From the NCBI GenBank assembly GCA_028583405.1, contig CM053251.1:14581495-14645494 (forward strand): a stretch of DNA of 64,000 nucleotides, read 5' to 3'. Origin of the DNA: Pogonophryne albipinna. Lineage: Eukaryota; Chordata; Actinopteri; Perciformes; Artedidraconidae. Under the pieces are notes generated by a model that saw only the letters and a program-made list of their open reading frames with translations, was not told the origin of the DNA and ran no database searches. Below, in pieces: positions 45,587 through 58,470 of this stretch (its first letter is position 1; every line of letters begins with the position of its first letter). The translations under genes were made by a program, and so were the position numbers.

Positions 45587-47107
45587 TAGGGATGTAACGA
45601 TATACCGAATATCGCGGTATCGCGGTAAATAAACGTCCCAATACCGTCGTGAGACTGACAAAATCTACCGCGATAAAAAAAAAAAAAAAGTTTAAAAAAA
45701 AAAAAAAAAAAGTTTAAAACACTTTTTTTTGTTTTAAACCTTTATTTAACCAGATGGTCTCATTGAGATCATCGATCTCTTTTTCAAGAGAGACCTGTCC
45801 AACACGGCAGCAAGTAGGTTACAACATGAACATAAAACAACAGAACACAAAAGGACATCGTATTTATATGGGGGTTAAACCCTATCTTTATTCAAGAGCG
45901 TGGTATTTAAATTTGAGAGCATACTTTATGTATTTATTTCCCTCAAACCCTGTCCTCGCACTCAAATAATGCCTGCTTGCACTTAGATTTGCTCTGCTTC
46001 TGCTCAAACTGTACGCTTGCACTCAGATATATTGCTGTTTACAGATTTGTTCTGCTCTCAGATTTATTCTGTGCGCGCTCGAAATTTTTGTGCAACAAAC
46101 CTGTCAAAATCCCTCAACCAATAGGAGGCCAGGTGTCCTTGCGGGTGCGTTCGCTTGACTTATTACAGCGTCCCGTAAGGGCGGTTATTCTTTGGTTTAT
46201 AAACTCCCGCCCTCCACGGCTTTATAATATAGAATGTACTGTTCAAGAGAGAGCACGCTCGTGAACTGTCAACGGGGGGGGCGGTGTTATGCCGTGTGTG
46301 CATGATGCACCTCGCGGGAGCGCGCACAGCGTAAAGCAAAACCTCTCAGACATGTATTGATCTGTACGGCAAAGTACGGTTTGGAAACTATATAATTTCC
46401 TTTTGGAGGGCATGCATAACACGGCATAACACCAGAGCCTCGCTGCGGGGAAACGTTGGCGCTGTTCCGAGTTTGTTCTAATCTGTCAAAATGACAGACA
46501 GCTTTCAGATTTTTCCGTCATTGTTAAAAAAAATATTCGGTTAACGCGACCACTGCTGTCCCAGCAACATCAGTACCAAGCGAGAGAGTCTTTTCCAGAA
46601 CAGGGGATATTGTAAATGCCCAAACATCCAAGCTTATAAATACCTGGAAATGTGGACATTCTCATATTCCTAAAAACCTGTCTGATGATGCTGAGTGAGT
46701 GACTAGTGAGTTTGAGTTGAGTTACTTGAAAAACTAAAGTGAAACTTGATTTATTTTATTGCAGGGTCTGATTATTAAATGTCCTTGTTTATTTGTGAGA
46801 TGCAGTGGCACAAACAAAATGCCTACTTTGTTTGGTAGTACTATAGGTACAAAAACACTGGTTTTCTTGTTCCAGTCTGTTACTGTCACTTTGTTTTTGA
46901 CAATACTGCTATCCTACTAAAAATGCTATACAAATCAGATTTATTATTTAATAAAGAAACATTTTCCGAGTAAGAAAAATTTGTATTGAAAAAAAAAAAA
47001 AAAGTTTTTTTTCCCCTTTATTATTCAATATCGCGATAAATACCGTACCGTGGACTTGTTATCGCGATATTATCGTACCGTGAGTTTTTGGTATCGTTAC
47101 ATCCCTA
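45587..47107 (+). mobile_element. hAT element with TAGGGATGTAACGATA ends (1.5 kb)
   Basis: It starts TAGGGATGTAACGATA and ends GTATCGTTACATCCCTA, with the 8-bp duplication TTAAAAAC (45579-45586 and 47108-47115). The empty site is at 31014-31030. Its interior includes a LINE 3'-end-like piece (about 45735-45870), the right end of another hAT (about 46455-46555) and a transposase C-terminal fragment. Confidence 0.9.
46556..46696 (+). pseudogene. hAT transposase C-terminal dimerisation fragment
   Basis: The plus frame beginning just after the nested hAT end reads VPATSVPSERVFSRTGDIV, the signature of the hAT family dimerisation region (normally (V/A)xAxSxxSER(V/A)FSxAG). It then runs through NAQTSKLINTW to a TGA near 46695. 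Everything upstream of the transposase has been replaced by unrelated repeats, so it is a fossil. Confidence 0.75.
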
Positions 47108-47152
47108 TTAAAAACTACAAGTCCTTTTCTATCAGCTGTGCACCGTTATGGT

Positions 47153-47938
47153 TAGAGATGTCCCGATCCGATCACGTGATCGGGGATCGGAGCCGATCAC
47201 GTGATTTTCAAAAGATCGGGAGAAAAAAAATCGGGGATCGGGAATTATTATTATTTTTTTTAATGTTACAAAACAAAAATGACCATGTTCACGTCTTAAA
47301 GTCATCCTGAGGCCTTAGTTTTGGTTTGAAATGACACAACATCATGTATGTGTTGCTTCTTTTGGGCTTGTTTTCAGACCTGGTTGCTTATTTCTCTCAA
47401 AGCTGGCAACAGAGTGGGCGCGCAGCGTCTAGCAGTAAGCTAACGAGAGGCTACGTTCAGCTGGTGACTCGGGACTCGGGACAGAGAAAATGTCAAGAGT
47501 TTGGAAGTATTATAAAATTGAAAGCGAAGGCAGTGTAACAGCCAGATGCAATGTTTGCAAGGCGGAGGTTCCGCGTGGTGGAAAGAACAGAGCTACGTTC
47601 AACACGACCAATCTAATACGCCACCTGAGAAACAAACACCAACAACAACAGGACGAGTACACAGCGGCCACTCAGGTAACGGCACTGAAACAACCGACAC
47701 TTTCAGAGACTTTTAAAAGGAAAGAGAAACTGCCCCAGAACAGTGAATAGGCCAAACAAATAACAGCCAAGATAGCTGAACTCATCGCGTTGGATGACCA
47801 GCCGTTATCTGTTACCTTTTTTATTCTCTTAATGCATTGCATAAAGATCGGATCGGGAAAAATCGGTATCGGCAGATTGTCAAAATCAAATGATCGGAAT
47901 CGGATAGGGAGCAAAAAAATGTGATCGGGACATCCCTA
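47153..47938 (+). mobile_element. hAT element with BED finger (786 bp)
   Basis: It starts TAGAGATGTCCCGATCCGATC and ends GATCGGGACATCCCTA, with the 8-bp duplication GTTATGGT (47145-47152 and 47939-47946). The paralogous core at 31460 has the single copy. GATCGG motifs cluster at both ends. Confidence 0.92.
47490..47750 (+). pseudogene. hAT transposase BED-finger N-terminus (ZBED-like), truncated
   Basis: From 47490 (MSRVWKYYKIESEG), CNVCKAEVPRGGKNRATFNT is followed by NLIRHLRNKH, a complete BED finger (CxxC...HxxxxH at about residues 22-48). A Gln-rich spacer and QPTLSETFKRKEKLPQNSE lead to a TAG at 86 residues. The family usually exceeds 500 residues with an RNase H-like catalytic fold. That part was removed by an internal deletion, leaving a short stretch (ITAKIAELIALDDQP) beyond the stop that looks like the following transposase sequence. 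Confidence 0.8.
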
Positions 47939-48779
47939 GTTATGGTGTAAATGTAAGCTATCTACCAATTGGATCAAATATAAAAGTCAGCCGAATTAGT
48001 ATTGATACTGCAAGGAGACGTATTTCGTGAAAAGAAATGCAAGGTGTTGTTTAATTGTTGATATATTTATGATCCACGTCACATATTCAGTTTTGGCGGC
48101 AGTTCTCCTGTTTGTCCCTTTATATATATATGGTTTGTCCAGAAGTCTTCTCATCAGGGCTCTATAAATAAAGAACTACAGCAGATGTGTAATATTTAAT
48201 TCAGCCGAACTGTGTATTACAATGCCGTTATGTGATGACTTCCAAAGAGAAAAGCAAGCACACTCGGAATAAAGTATTATTATTATTCTTTTTTTTTCCG
48301 GATATCATATCGCATTAACATCATATCCCAACATGCATTGCGACTAAACATCCAATCAACGAGCTTCAAGCTGAGGATCTTGGGTAATCTGTTCAGTGGG
48401 TTTGTGTGTATCCTCAAAATGTCCCTTATAGGCCTACGTCTGTTTCCGGTGACTTTATTTACAGCTAAAAAGCATGCTAAAAAGCCCAAGATTATAGAAT
48501 TAAACGAATAAATAAAAACAAGGATAATTGTGTGTTATTGTTGAGTAAATAAGGAAAAAAAGATTTTCAAAAATACAGATTTCAGTATTTTGAGGCTCTA
48601 AGCCCCATTTATTTTCCTCACAGACGGGAAAAAAAGTCAGACATTATACGATTTAAAATAAAAACATAAAACACTGGCATGTAATTTACGTTAGAATAAA
48701 TAGAATGGTTTTGAATAATAGATGAGAGTAAAATCTACGTCACTTTACAGCCCCACCAACGCTGTCATTTGAACGGCGA

Positions 48780-48905
48780 TCAAGCCTGAAGCCACAGAGC
48801 TCTTCTGTTACTGTCCTTTCTTCTTAGAGGAAGTACAGAAACACGTAACTCTGGATTTGTTTTAATGTTTGAGGTGCAATAAACGACACCGCAGCTTTTT
48901 GGCAT
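48780..48905 (-). pseudogene. THAP zinc-finger N-terminus, copy 2
   Basis: The minus-strand ATG at 48905 opens MPKSCGVVYCTSNIK, then RVSVLPLRRKDSNRRALWLQA and a stop after 41 residues. One Cys of the first pair is changed (CG instead of CC), but the metal-binding Cys at positions 5 and 10 remains. The Trp in LWLQA is the conserved THAP Trp. The second half of the finger would have to be in a further exon, and none was recognised. Confidence 0.6.
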
Positions 48906-49110
48906 GTTAAAACTATTATGTTCTGCCTCGCTCATGAGAGTAACAGCTGGCGAAATTACAGCCTTGCCTACTTATTTCAAATGTGTGCTCTAAAATTATA
49001 TTTATAAATGACTATTATCATTATTATAAGCAAGACAATAAATGGCAAAGATATGTAGAAAATAAACGTATTTAAGATACGTTCATAAGAAACGTAACGT
49101 GGGAGAAAAT

Positions 49111-50349
49111 CATAGACTGTATATATAAATGGACGTAGTGTCCGTGACGTCACCCATAGGATTCTGCAGAGTTGCCGTGAAGCCCTTAGTAGGCGGAGTC
49201 GGCCACTACTCGACTGTGACGTCAGAGTCTAATCCCGCCTGCTCCAAATAAGGGCAAAGAGGCGGAGCCGAGGCGGGACCTGCTGCCTCCGAACTGGAAG
49301 TAAACAGAGCTAGCTCAGGCTAAGAAGCTAAGCTAACATGAAATACATGCAAACCAAGTTACTGCTAACAGTGTAGTTCCCCTATATAAACGTTACATTC
49401 ATAATCAAATGAGACAATCTGCAAGAGAATTAGCTATATTTTGTTATTCTTAATGCTTGTCATTCACACGTTGAGAAAAGACGGACTCCACCGCCCGGAA
49501 CTAACGGAGCCGCAGTGGGCTAGCTCCGGGACGCCGGCTGGAGCTAGCCCCTTGTGGCTCCGTTAGCTCCGGCGGCCACCACTGGGATAATTGGGTCCCC
49601 TATTAACATTTGCTCCCGTTTAGCATTATGGGCGTCATAGCCATAGACTATAAAAGTCTTACCGAAGGCTGAATCATAAACTAAACTGTATATATATATA
49701 CACATGTATAAAGGGTTACGTCCTTAGCTGGCTAATAAGCTACATAACAAGCTAAGCTAACAAGCACACAAACACCTGCTAACGGGGTTAACAATAACAT
49801 AACATAATATTATCATTTTACTCACCGAAAAAAGCTGAGAGTAGACTTCTTGGAAGTTCTGTTAGTACATTCAAGCGCACAGCACGACATTTTAATTGTC
49901 TGGTATTTGTAACAATATTCCCACAATCACCACGAACACGGCTAAAGCTAAAGGGTCAAGTACAGTACTATGACTAACTAACGTTGTAGCCTAGCAGAGT
50001 GGACAAGTTGCTGTTAGCTGACAGTGAGGCATATCCGTGTCCATCAAAGTGACCACGCCCTAATCTATCCAAAAACTTTAAGACCTAATATAAATAAAAG
50101 GGTCGTGTTAGAAAACAATTCACTCACAGATCCATAATCATGAAGGTGGAATCTAACTATATCGATAATAAAAATGTATGGAGCCAGGGGTAGAAACATG
50201 TTTTTTTCTGCTGTAAAATTGGGCATTTTAACATGGGGGTCTATGGAAATTGCTCCTTTCTGCAGCCATCGCCTATCGGCCAATATATGAACTGCAGTGT
50301 GTGGCACTTCCGTATTGGCGTTCCGGCTCTTCCCCAGAGTTTGCCGCTT
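49111..50349. mobile_element. Unclassified interspersed repeat (1.24 kb) with 8-9 bp target duplication
   Basis: It starts CATAGACTGTATATATAAATG and is flanked by GGAGAAAAT (49102-49110 and 50350-50358). The intact target can be read in the other THAP copies (GGAGAAAATATG, complement near 63285). The two ends are not inverted copies of each other. Confidence 0.6.
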
Positions 50350-50500
50350 GGAGAAAATATGTTTCTAGAAGATATGTAGAAAATAAACGTATTTAAGATA
50401 CGTTCATAAGAAACGTAACGTAGGAGAAAATACGTTTCAAGCTAAACGTAATTGAGAATGCAGTTTAGTTCTGTGGGAACGTAATTTTTAGGAGACAGGG

Positions 50501-53500
50501 TTGAACCGGAAGAGTACGTTTTCTTCTTTATACTCTTTATGTGTGACATTCTGATCAATAATAATAATAATAATAATGATAATATCTGTTTAAAAATCTA
50601 AGGGAATTAGAAAAAGGGTCTTTCAGTTTCTACAGTGGCCTTCTTTAGTGTCCCTCAAAGTTCATGTCATCATTTATTTAAAGACGTCTCAGTGAATACC
50701 TGATACGCAACACATGACTTGTAGGGATCCTGTGAGACTTTAATGTAATCAAGGGGTCATTCCTCAGCCGTCTCCTCTTACGGTCATATCATTATTATTC
50801 CATGCAATGTATATTTAAGTGGTAAACTGAACAGTGCACAAGTACAAAACTACCTATCATCCTTTCTCCAGTGATGCAACACACATGGCAGGCTGTTATC
50901 AAAGTATTACTAAACCACAAGAGGAGACGTAACAGCATGCAGGGACAAAGGCACAATAAGTAGCTATCTGCACTGCATTGTAATGACAGAAGATTGCCAA
51001 AAACACAGATCACAGGAGTTCCCTTTATGCAACAGCTGATATACAGATAACAATCAGAGGTGCTTCACTTGTCAATTCATAACTGATGTCCAGATCACAT
51101 TGGTGCAATCAGGCCCAGAAAGAGCTGACAGCTGAGTCCAAAGTGGAATTTTCGAGTATGACAACCTCCCTCAAATGTAGACCACACAAACCGGTCTGAA
51201 GCAGTCTGCTGTGGAGAAATGTTATTCATTCAATGCCATTTCTATGAAAAATGGGGGCCTCTGCTGGAATCCTTCAGTACCACATGTTGTTTATCGACAT
51301 ATTGCACCCCAGGATATCCCAGTAGTACAATATTCAATTGATTAAAATTGGCCTGCACCATAACATGCAGCTGTCTCATTAAACATTATGTATAAAAAAG
51401 AAAATTATCTCGGGGATGTGCTCTTCTCGAAATCACGTGCAACTCTTCTCAGTTATGTGAACTTCCTACCCTCAATCCGAAAAATATTGTTTTGACTTGA
51501 TGGACTGAAAAGTATATTTGTACAGTCATCACCTTTACACATATTGGCACACCGCCAGTCTGTCGATTTATTTGGTTAAACATAGGGTCATGTGCAACAG
51601 GAGAACATTCACAGAACAGGTCAAAGACACCCAGTTCCTGAGTTCCGAAACATATAGATGTGAAAAGTGAGGTTATGCAACAGCCGGGCCACTTGAATAA
51701 ACTGCCACTTACTGAGGGTGAATGGAGGAGTTGGGACCCATTGTCACCAGCGATTGGTATGCAGAGCACTGTCGCTTTACTATTTGGACTCTTGGTGGGT
51801 TCGATCAAATCTGCTGTATCTTTACCCCGTTATATGCGAGGAGCTTTCTTCCTCAAGTCGCCCTAAAACTTCTCCTTTCATAGAGACCAGCAGAAACAGC
51901 CCAGCAGTCACAAGGCTTGCACATGCATCAAATCACATAACGGATTATTGACACAGCCCAACATCACACATTTTAAATTTGCCTGAGGGGGCTTTACAAT
52001 CTGTACAGCATTGACACCCTCTCTCCTGCATTGCACATGTAAGACCAAAACACCACCATCAACACTTGAAATGAAGTTTGTCTGCTGTGTTTTCTGATCA
52101 TATCACGTGTCCAAAGGTACTCAGAGACCAATCTTGAGTAAACACTCGCTGGGTTGCAGGCAAAGGACCTGAAATATGTTGTTGTACTCACCGGTGCAAT
52201 GAAGCAATAACTAAAGGTGGACACTAACGTCAATAATAACAAATCATTGGATTTTTTTTTTCTGAGAAAAAATAAGGTCAATGCTTTTATTCTGACACAC
52301 CTCATTGTGACCTCCATAATGACCTGGGGAAATAGAGTTTTGAATTAGAGTTAGACACCCTTTGTTATTAGACAGACACTGCGTGCAGATAACCAATGAC
52401 CTCCTTCATTTTTTGTTCAAACACAAGGATTCTCCCCAGTTCAGTAAATCCCCCTCCTCCAAGTCCGCCTTTGGTAGCGGAGTGAACTGGGCTAGGGTTA
52501 TATAACCAATGTCTGCTCCCATAGATCCTCAGCAGCTCGTCTTCTCCTAATCTTTTCAGCTTGATTACACCCTCCACCCCCCTCCTCTGCCGACTTACTC
52601 AACTGAAACTGTTCTCACACACAATCACATCCAAACAGGACCACATCAACAGATCTGCCATGCTCCGGTTTAGAGCGGATGGGATGCTTGTGATTGCAGG
52701 TGTGTGTGGCTGCAGCAGTGATTTGTCAGTGTGCATTTAAACAAGAAGACATCTGAGGTTAGCTGTTCATGTTTGCCTCTAATCTCCAGACCTTTACAGT
52801 GTATCGTAGCATCGTGAACATCAGTGTCAGTCATCGCTGCAGCTTGATATCTGTGTGAACAAGAGCGATGTTATAATCTGCTTAAACATGTCAACAAAGA
52901 GAGACTGTACACTGATCATATTTGATGTACCAGCAGCCTGTAGTTGTTTTGTAACACAGTGCTGCTGAGGGAAGCCTGCTGTTACCGGAGGTGTTTCTGC
53001 AATTCACCAATATGGATGCAACATGCAACTAATGTTTGAAAGAGACAAATAGTGGTAGTGTCAACATTTAGTGCAGCTTGTTTGCAGCACGTCTGCACAC
53101 CCTTATATCTTTCTCTTAAGATGTTCTGACAGAAATCAAACACAATGCTCTATTGTTTTTGAAAAGCAACCCTTTTGCAATCACGGGACATTTGATAGCT
53201 GCTGTGATAGAAAGAAATTCAGGTCAAAGGTTCAGACATTGTGTACTCCGAAAACATTTATCAGTACACATAATTTGGCATGAGCATTCACGATGACAAA
53301 GAAAGAATAAAAAAAACAGAAATTTGAAGTGCGGAGAATGTGTACAACTGTAAAATCGCTATTTGGCAATGCTAAAGGGGATAAAATGGCCAAGCGACGT
53401 TTTCCGAGTGTACTTTTTGTGAAATCCAAAGCTTTTCCCACCAAAAAGTGTTCATAAAAATTGATTTTTAAAAAGGTAGAGAACACAAGGGAGACATGAA

Positions 53501-54819
53501 GGTCCAAAGTGCAAAGAGTGATTTCAATGTGAGCCCTTCTTTTGTGAAAAATAAGCTTAACTGCAGTGGCATGACCCCTCTCCATGACCTTTGCTCACCA
53601 AGAGCATAAACACTGGAATATTGTCCTCAGGCTGCAGCTTACCGACAAACCTGTGCACCTCCAGAAGGCAATAAATCTCCCAGCCTCCAGCTGGCTAAAC
53701 ATTTAATATGTTTTATGAGCCTTTTCTGTGAAGGCCAACAGGCAGAAGATGCAGGAAGTGGGCATGTTTCACAGTTGTAACGCAACATAAAGCTGGAAGC
53801 TGTTGAAATGTGGGAAAGGGGGGTTTAAGTGGAGTAGTGGGTCAGTAGTTTTCATGTATGACTGTTCTGGTGTAAGCTTAATGACAGAAAATCCCATTAT
53901 GTGCTGCTGAGGTATTGCTGGTCTGAAGGTTTTGGTTCATACAGGGTTCTCTGACAGTTGTACTTACCTTATCGTTATCGTGTTTAAAAGGCATAAGGGA
54001 TCTTTATGAGCAGAGCAAAGAAATGGGTTGAGCACAATCACGTTGTTGTAGTATGTATACAAATTCGAAATTCAAATGGATTTTCTATCAGCTAAATGTC
54101 AGTGTCATAATCCTCAGGCTTTCATCTTTTGCACTGCCAACCAAGATTCACTGGATTTAAAACTCACACTGGAAAACCATAACCGAAGTTTTATCGAAAA
54201 GTCAACTGTGAAAGTGCAATCAGATGCTTTAGAGCTGATCTGCCAGAAGAACAATTTATCTTAATTCCTTTTTGTCATCAGTGGGCTGCCTCAGAAAGTA
54301 GGCCAGTCTAGATTTGTGCTGTCATCATCTTTGTGAGCACAAGGGGAGCTTTATCAGCATTGTGGATACTCAAAATGATGCTCTCATTACCTTGGCATAT
54401 CATTAGTGCTATCTGCTGAGATACACACCGTCTAATGTTTTCTCACTACGATATAAGTTATCTTCTCGAAACATGATGTAAACAAACTGACAGTTTTGGC
54501 AGTTTTATCTTGCAAACGTCTCAACACAATGCTTTGTGAAACAGCAAACAATTTCGAATGATTTTCACCTACGAATAATCTATATGCGGTTGACTATGTC
54601 ATCAGAATTATTTAAATAAAACCTACTCCTGCAATAGTTATCTTGAAAGCATTCTACAGACATTAGTTATGATCTACTGACATCTATTGACTTGATGTAA
54701 AACGGCAACCGTATTTTATATAACTTCACTGAAATTATTAGAAGTGGCTCTGCTGCCCTCTAGTGTTAAAGTCTTTAAGCACACATACTCACTTGTAGAT
54801 GAGCCAGATTGAGCTCATA
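50501..54819. other. Unique non-coding DNA
   Basis: A small (AAT)n run lies at about 50558-50583. Otherwise there are only chance ORFs up to 119 codons with no domain. The 53232-53585 and 51449-51808 frames were inspected and look random. Confidence 0.45.
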
Positions 54820-54840
54820 TTAAAGGTCACACAAAGGTTC

Positions 54841-55041
54841 ACAAAACACCACAGCATTTGAGAAAACACTACAGCATTTCACAAAACACTACAGCATTTC
54901 ACAAAACACCACAGCATTTCACAAAACACTACAGCATTTCACAAAACACCACAGCATTTCACAAAACACTACAGCATTTCACAAAACACTACAGCATTTC
55001 ACAAAACGCCACAGCATTTCACAAAACACCACAGCATTTCA
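54841..55041. repeat. 20-bp tandem array, 10 copies
   Basis: ACAAAACACCACAGCATTTC with C/T alternation recurs every 20 bp. Three shorter inverted units (GAAATGCTGTAGTGTTTT) lie at 57945-57995. Confidence 0.95.
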
Positions 55042-56388
55042 ATTTATACGGAAAGGGTATTCCTTTAGGGAGAACACTTCTTGTTTGTGATTGGACAGAG
55101 CCAGCCAGAGAAGCACTGCTGTGATTGGTTGTTTTTGCTGCCAGTCAAGAAATTATGCTTCGTGATTGGTCAGCACCCGACAGCGCAATAGAGTGGCGAA
55201 GTCCCTCCCCTTCCGGTGGACCTCCATGGGACCTTATTTCAAGTCAATGGAGAGAGAAAGATTATCTTTCGATCGCGTTTGAATTGTGCCACGAATTACA
55301 CATATGATGTTTGTCAATTTAAAAGATAATTTTGCAAGTCAAAAAATGTGTCGTAAAACTGTGAAGTAACACATTTGTTTGTGTGAAACGCTCAATGAAC
55401 TACATCTCTGGTCTCGCAGAACAACACACGTCACCAAGATGGCCGTCACTACTGTCTTGTCAACAAAACGATTGACTACCCTCACTATCACCACAATGAA
55501 ACACGTCCTGAAGAATGTCATGCAAAGCTGCCTGCCTGCCTTCCTTTGATTCTCTCTGAACTGCCTGGTCTTTTTAATGTTTAATGTCAACCATTTGTGC
55601 AGATAGCATGAAGTAGAAAAGATCGGCGATCGCCGATGCTAGCGTTAGCATTTCTCCCCCGGGATTAAATTGTGTATTATAGAATGATCACACCGGTGAC
55701 AGTACTCTTCAAAGGGTTCACGAAATATGATTCTTACTGTTTAACATTTTGGGTTGCTTAATGTTACTTCATATTAAGGCAGATAAAAATGACAAGGCTG
55801 TAATGCTAACTAACGTGCTAGCTACTAGCTAGGTAGCTAACTTGATCCAGCCACTCCTGGTCCTTTCATCAGACGTTAAGCGAAAGAACGAGCAATACCC
55901 ATTGCTGGTATGATAATAACCTGGTACTAAGCACACAGTGTAGGAGCAAACACAGTAGTGGTGGCTTAAAGCCCACCTCCGCTCTGCGCCGTCCGTTAGA
56001 TGAGCCTGGTCAGATTTAATAAAAGAAGTTCAAAACACCGGCATAAAAGTTATAACAATAATCTGATTTTAATAGTAAAAAACACAATACAGAGTGCCCT
56101 GTAACAGAGCACTCCGGGCTCCCCGCTCTACTGCCGTGCGATACAGGTATCGGGACCAGCCAGTCAGAAACAGGGGGCATTTTGCATGAATAAACAACAG
56201 TATATATAGACATATTTGGGGCGGAGTTGTGTCGGCTCTTGCGTCCCATTTTACTCCTAAGCGAATCAGAGAGTCCGTGGGGAGGAGTTGGGTCGGTTGC
56301 TCACTCCCCTAGGTGTTCTTACTGGTTGGATTCACTTCGGGTCGGGCCCAATACAGCGAATCAGAGTTCTGGGGAAAAGTATTTTTCT

Positions 56389-56700
56389 TCTGAACAGAGC
56401 GTGAGAGCTTCGGAAGTAAACAAGGACAGAGTCACTTTTTATCTTGCACCTGAGTTCACTCCTTTACTTTGCCAAGGAATATTTCACACAAACTCTATTC
56501 TTTCCCAGACAATCAAACATTGTACACAGATATATTGGTGCATTACTTCTGAACAGAGCGTGACAGCTTCGGAAGTAAACAAGGACGGAGTCAATCTTTA
56601 TCTTCCACCTGACTTCACTCCTTTACTTTCCCAAGGAATATTTCACACAAACTATTCCTTCCCAGACAATCAAACATTGTACACAGATATATTGGTGCTT
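56389..56700. repeat. About 155-bp tandem duplication
   Basis: CTGAACAGAGCGTGA...CAGATATATTGGTGC is present twice in a row (about 56390-56545 and 56548-56695), with the second copy slightly diverged. The 183-codon ORF over it reflects the duplication. Confidence 0.85.
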
Positions 56701-57002
56701 GAGATTATATTGGCCCCAGAAAGAACCTTGAAAAGAATATGTGTGTGTGCTGGTATCTGGGTCAGTGAGTGTAGGTGAGCAAAGAATATGTGTGTGTGCC
56801 GGTGGAAGGAGGTCTATGTGTGTGTAGCAGGGTATCTGGGTCATTGAGTGTAAGTGAGAAGGCTATATATATATAGGATTACTTAAAACAGTCCAAAATA
56901 ATACATGTTTACTTCAATACAGTTCAAAATAATACCTGTTTACTTTAATACAGTTTAGAACAATACTTTAACAGGCATCTTGTTAAAGTTATCTTATCTT
57001 AG

Positions 57003-57037
57003 CCAGCGCCATATAGATAGATTATATCTATATGGCG
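57003..57037. repeat. Short perfect hairpin
   Basis: AGCGCCATATAGATA, then GATTA, then TATCTATATGGCGCT: 15-bp perfect arms with a 5-base loop, lying inside the long inverted-arm element. Confidence 0.85.
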
Positions 57038-57989
57038 CTGATTTTAGCTATCTCTTAGTGGAGGAAAACAATTGTGACTTCCCTTACGCGACTCTGGGAT
57101 TTGTAGTCTTTCTAGTTGCGTATTTTTCATAGTCTTATATTTCAACAGTTTTACGACAAACTGTGACTTTTTTGACATGGAAATTCTTTTTTAAGATTGA
57201 CAAACATCATATGTGTAATTCATGGCACAATTCAAACGGGATCGAAAGATACGTTTTCTCTCCCCATTGACTTCGATACATCAAATAGATGGGCGTGACT
57301 TCGCCACTTATGTCTGTATGTCGTTGTTGTGAGTTTGGACGGACAGGGCCGTCCCTCCCTACAGGAAGATCACGCAGACTGCATGGGGCCTCACCTTGCG
57401 GAGGGGGCCTCATCTTGCGGAGGGAGCCTCAACTGAGCTTATGCAGCGCAATTAGTGTGGCGCGGCACGGTATGTCACCCAAACGCGGCGCACCTACAGT
57501 GCAAGCGCGCCACAGTTTTGCCGCTGCAAACAAAATGAACATATTTTACCGTGATTTAATTGTAATACACGTTTCTAAACTATGCCGAAGTAACAACATA
57601 CTGATACCGGTTAGTAAAAACCATGAATTAATGCTGTGACAAGTGTGCAGACAAGATGGCAGACGAAAAACCTTTTAAAATGCGGGATTTCTGAATGGAG
57701 ATCGGATCGATCAGGATAAACCAACCTGTCGCTGCTTCGTCCAAACTCCCAACAATGGCATACAGACATAAACAAAGCAGTGACTGTATTCACCATGACA
57801 TAGACAGTCTGTGGTTTGTTCATGTTTAACTTTTGTCCAGTTTCTGAACAGATATGAGGAGCTGTGAGCTCTCTGGCTGGCTCTGTCCAATCACAAACAA
57901 GAAGTGTTCTCCCTAAAGGTATACCCTTTCCATATAAGTTCAAATGCTGTGGTGTTTTCTGAAATGCTGTAGTGTTTTTTGAAATGCTG

Positions 57990-58215
57990 TGGTGTTCTCG
58001 TGCGAACGAGAAAGTATCTTGTGCTCACAAGATACCTTTTCGTGCCCACGAGATACGAAAAAGTATCTTGTGCACATGCACGAGAAAGTATCTTGTGCGA
58101 ACGAGAAAGTATCTCGTGCGCACAAATTAATAAAGCGTGGCCTCGTTTTATTTAAATTGAGGCCACGAATTACATCTTGTGCGCACGAATTAATAAAACG
58201 TGGCCTCGTTTTATT
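57990..58215. repeat. Short-motif cluster (AAGTATCTTGTGC and GTGGCCTCGTTTTAT)
   Basis: At least six direct or inverted copies of GAGAAAGTATCTTGTG occur within about 110 bp. They are followed by two copies of AATTAATAAA(A/G)CGTGGCCTCG with an inverted partner. Confidence 0.8.
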
Positions 58216-58470
58216 TTTTTCTCTCTCTATGAACCCTCCAGGGCTCCGTAGTTACGTCACTTAGACCAGGAAGAAAAAAATGGAAAAAGAAAAATCTCCA
58301 ACGAGGCGCTCTGGGGCAGCATAGACACGTCTTTTCTGTGTTAGAGATTTACTCGCTACAGGATGTACTTTGAGGGTTTGTGACTTTGCAGACCGTTTAC
58401 ATGCATAAAAAGCTACATAACACACAAGGGGACGGGTAATAACCGGAAAAGTATGTCATGGGACCTTTAA

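Larger units (their letters stand above)
45450..48540. repeat. Paralogous core shared with 30886-32420, carrying two hAT insertions
   Basis: Blocks such as CGTCATTTAATGGTAAGC (45451 and 30886), TCTACCAATTGGATCAAAT (47960 and 31480) and CATATCGCATTAACA (48305 and 32208) are collinear. With the hAT elements 45587-47107 and 47153-47938 removed, this core is continuous. It joins on the right to the THAP-family arm (48540-50500). Confidence 0.8.
48300..50500 (-). mobile_element. THAP-encoding DNA transposon arm, copy 2 (reverse), with an inserted repeat
   Basis: The right end GGAGACAGGG at 50500 is the complement of the 41616 and 63139 termini. Reading leftward, the terminal region, subterminal 83-bp unit, THAP start (48905) and the AAATCGTATAATG segment follow in the same order as in copy 3. 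A 1.2-kb repeat (49111-50349) has inserted into the subterminal unit. Confidence 0.6.
54824..58466. mobile_element. Long inverted-arm element with 20-bp subterminal array, possibly between TTAA sites
   Basis: Blocks 54841-55120 and 57860-57990 are inverted copies (CCTTTAGGGAGAACACTTC and the GATTGGACAGAGCCAGCC region). Inner blocks 55230-55360 and 57125-57290 are also inverted (CACATATGATGTTTGTCAA). TTAA followed by AGGTC at 54820 and GACCT then TTAA at 58462-58470 could be the outer boundary. No transposase was seen. Confidence 0.5.

Noticed and set aside
54841..55041. Regular 20-bp repeats as a CRISPR-like array
   Set aside because: The units are contiguous with no spacers, and the genome is eukaryotic.
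56227..56778. 183-codon plus-strand ORF
   Set aside because: It spans a tandem duplication inside a transposon-like element. The internal repeat is DNA-level and no protein family is evident.
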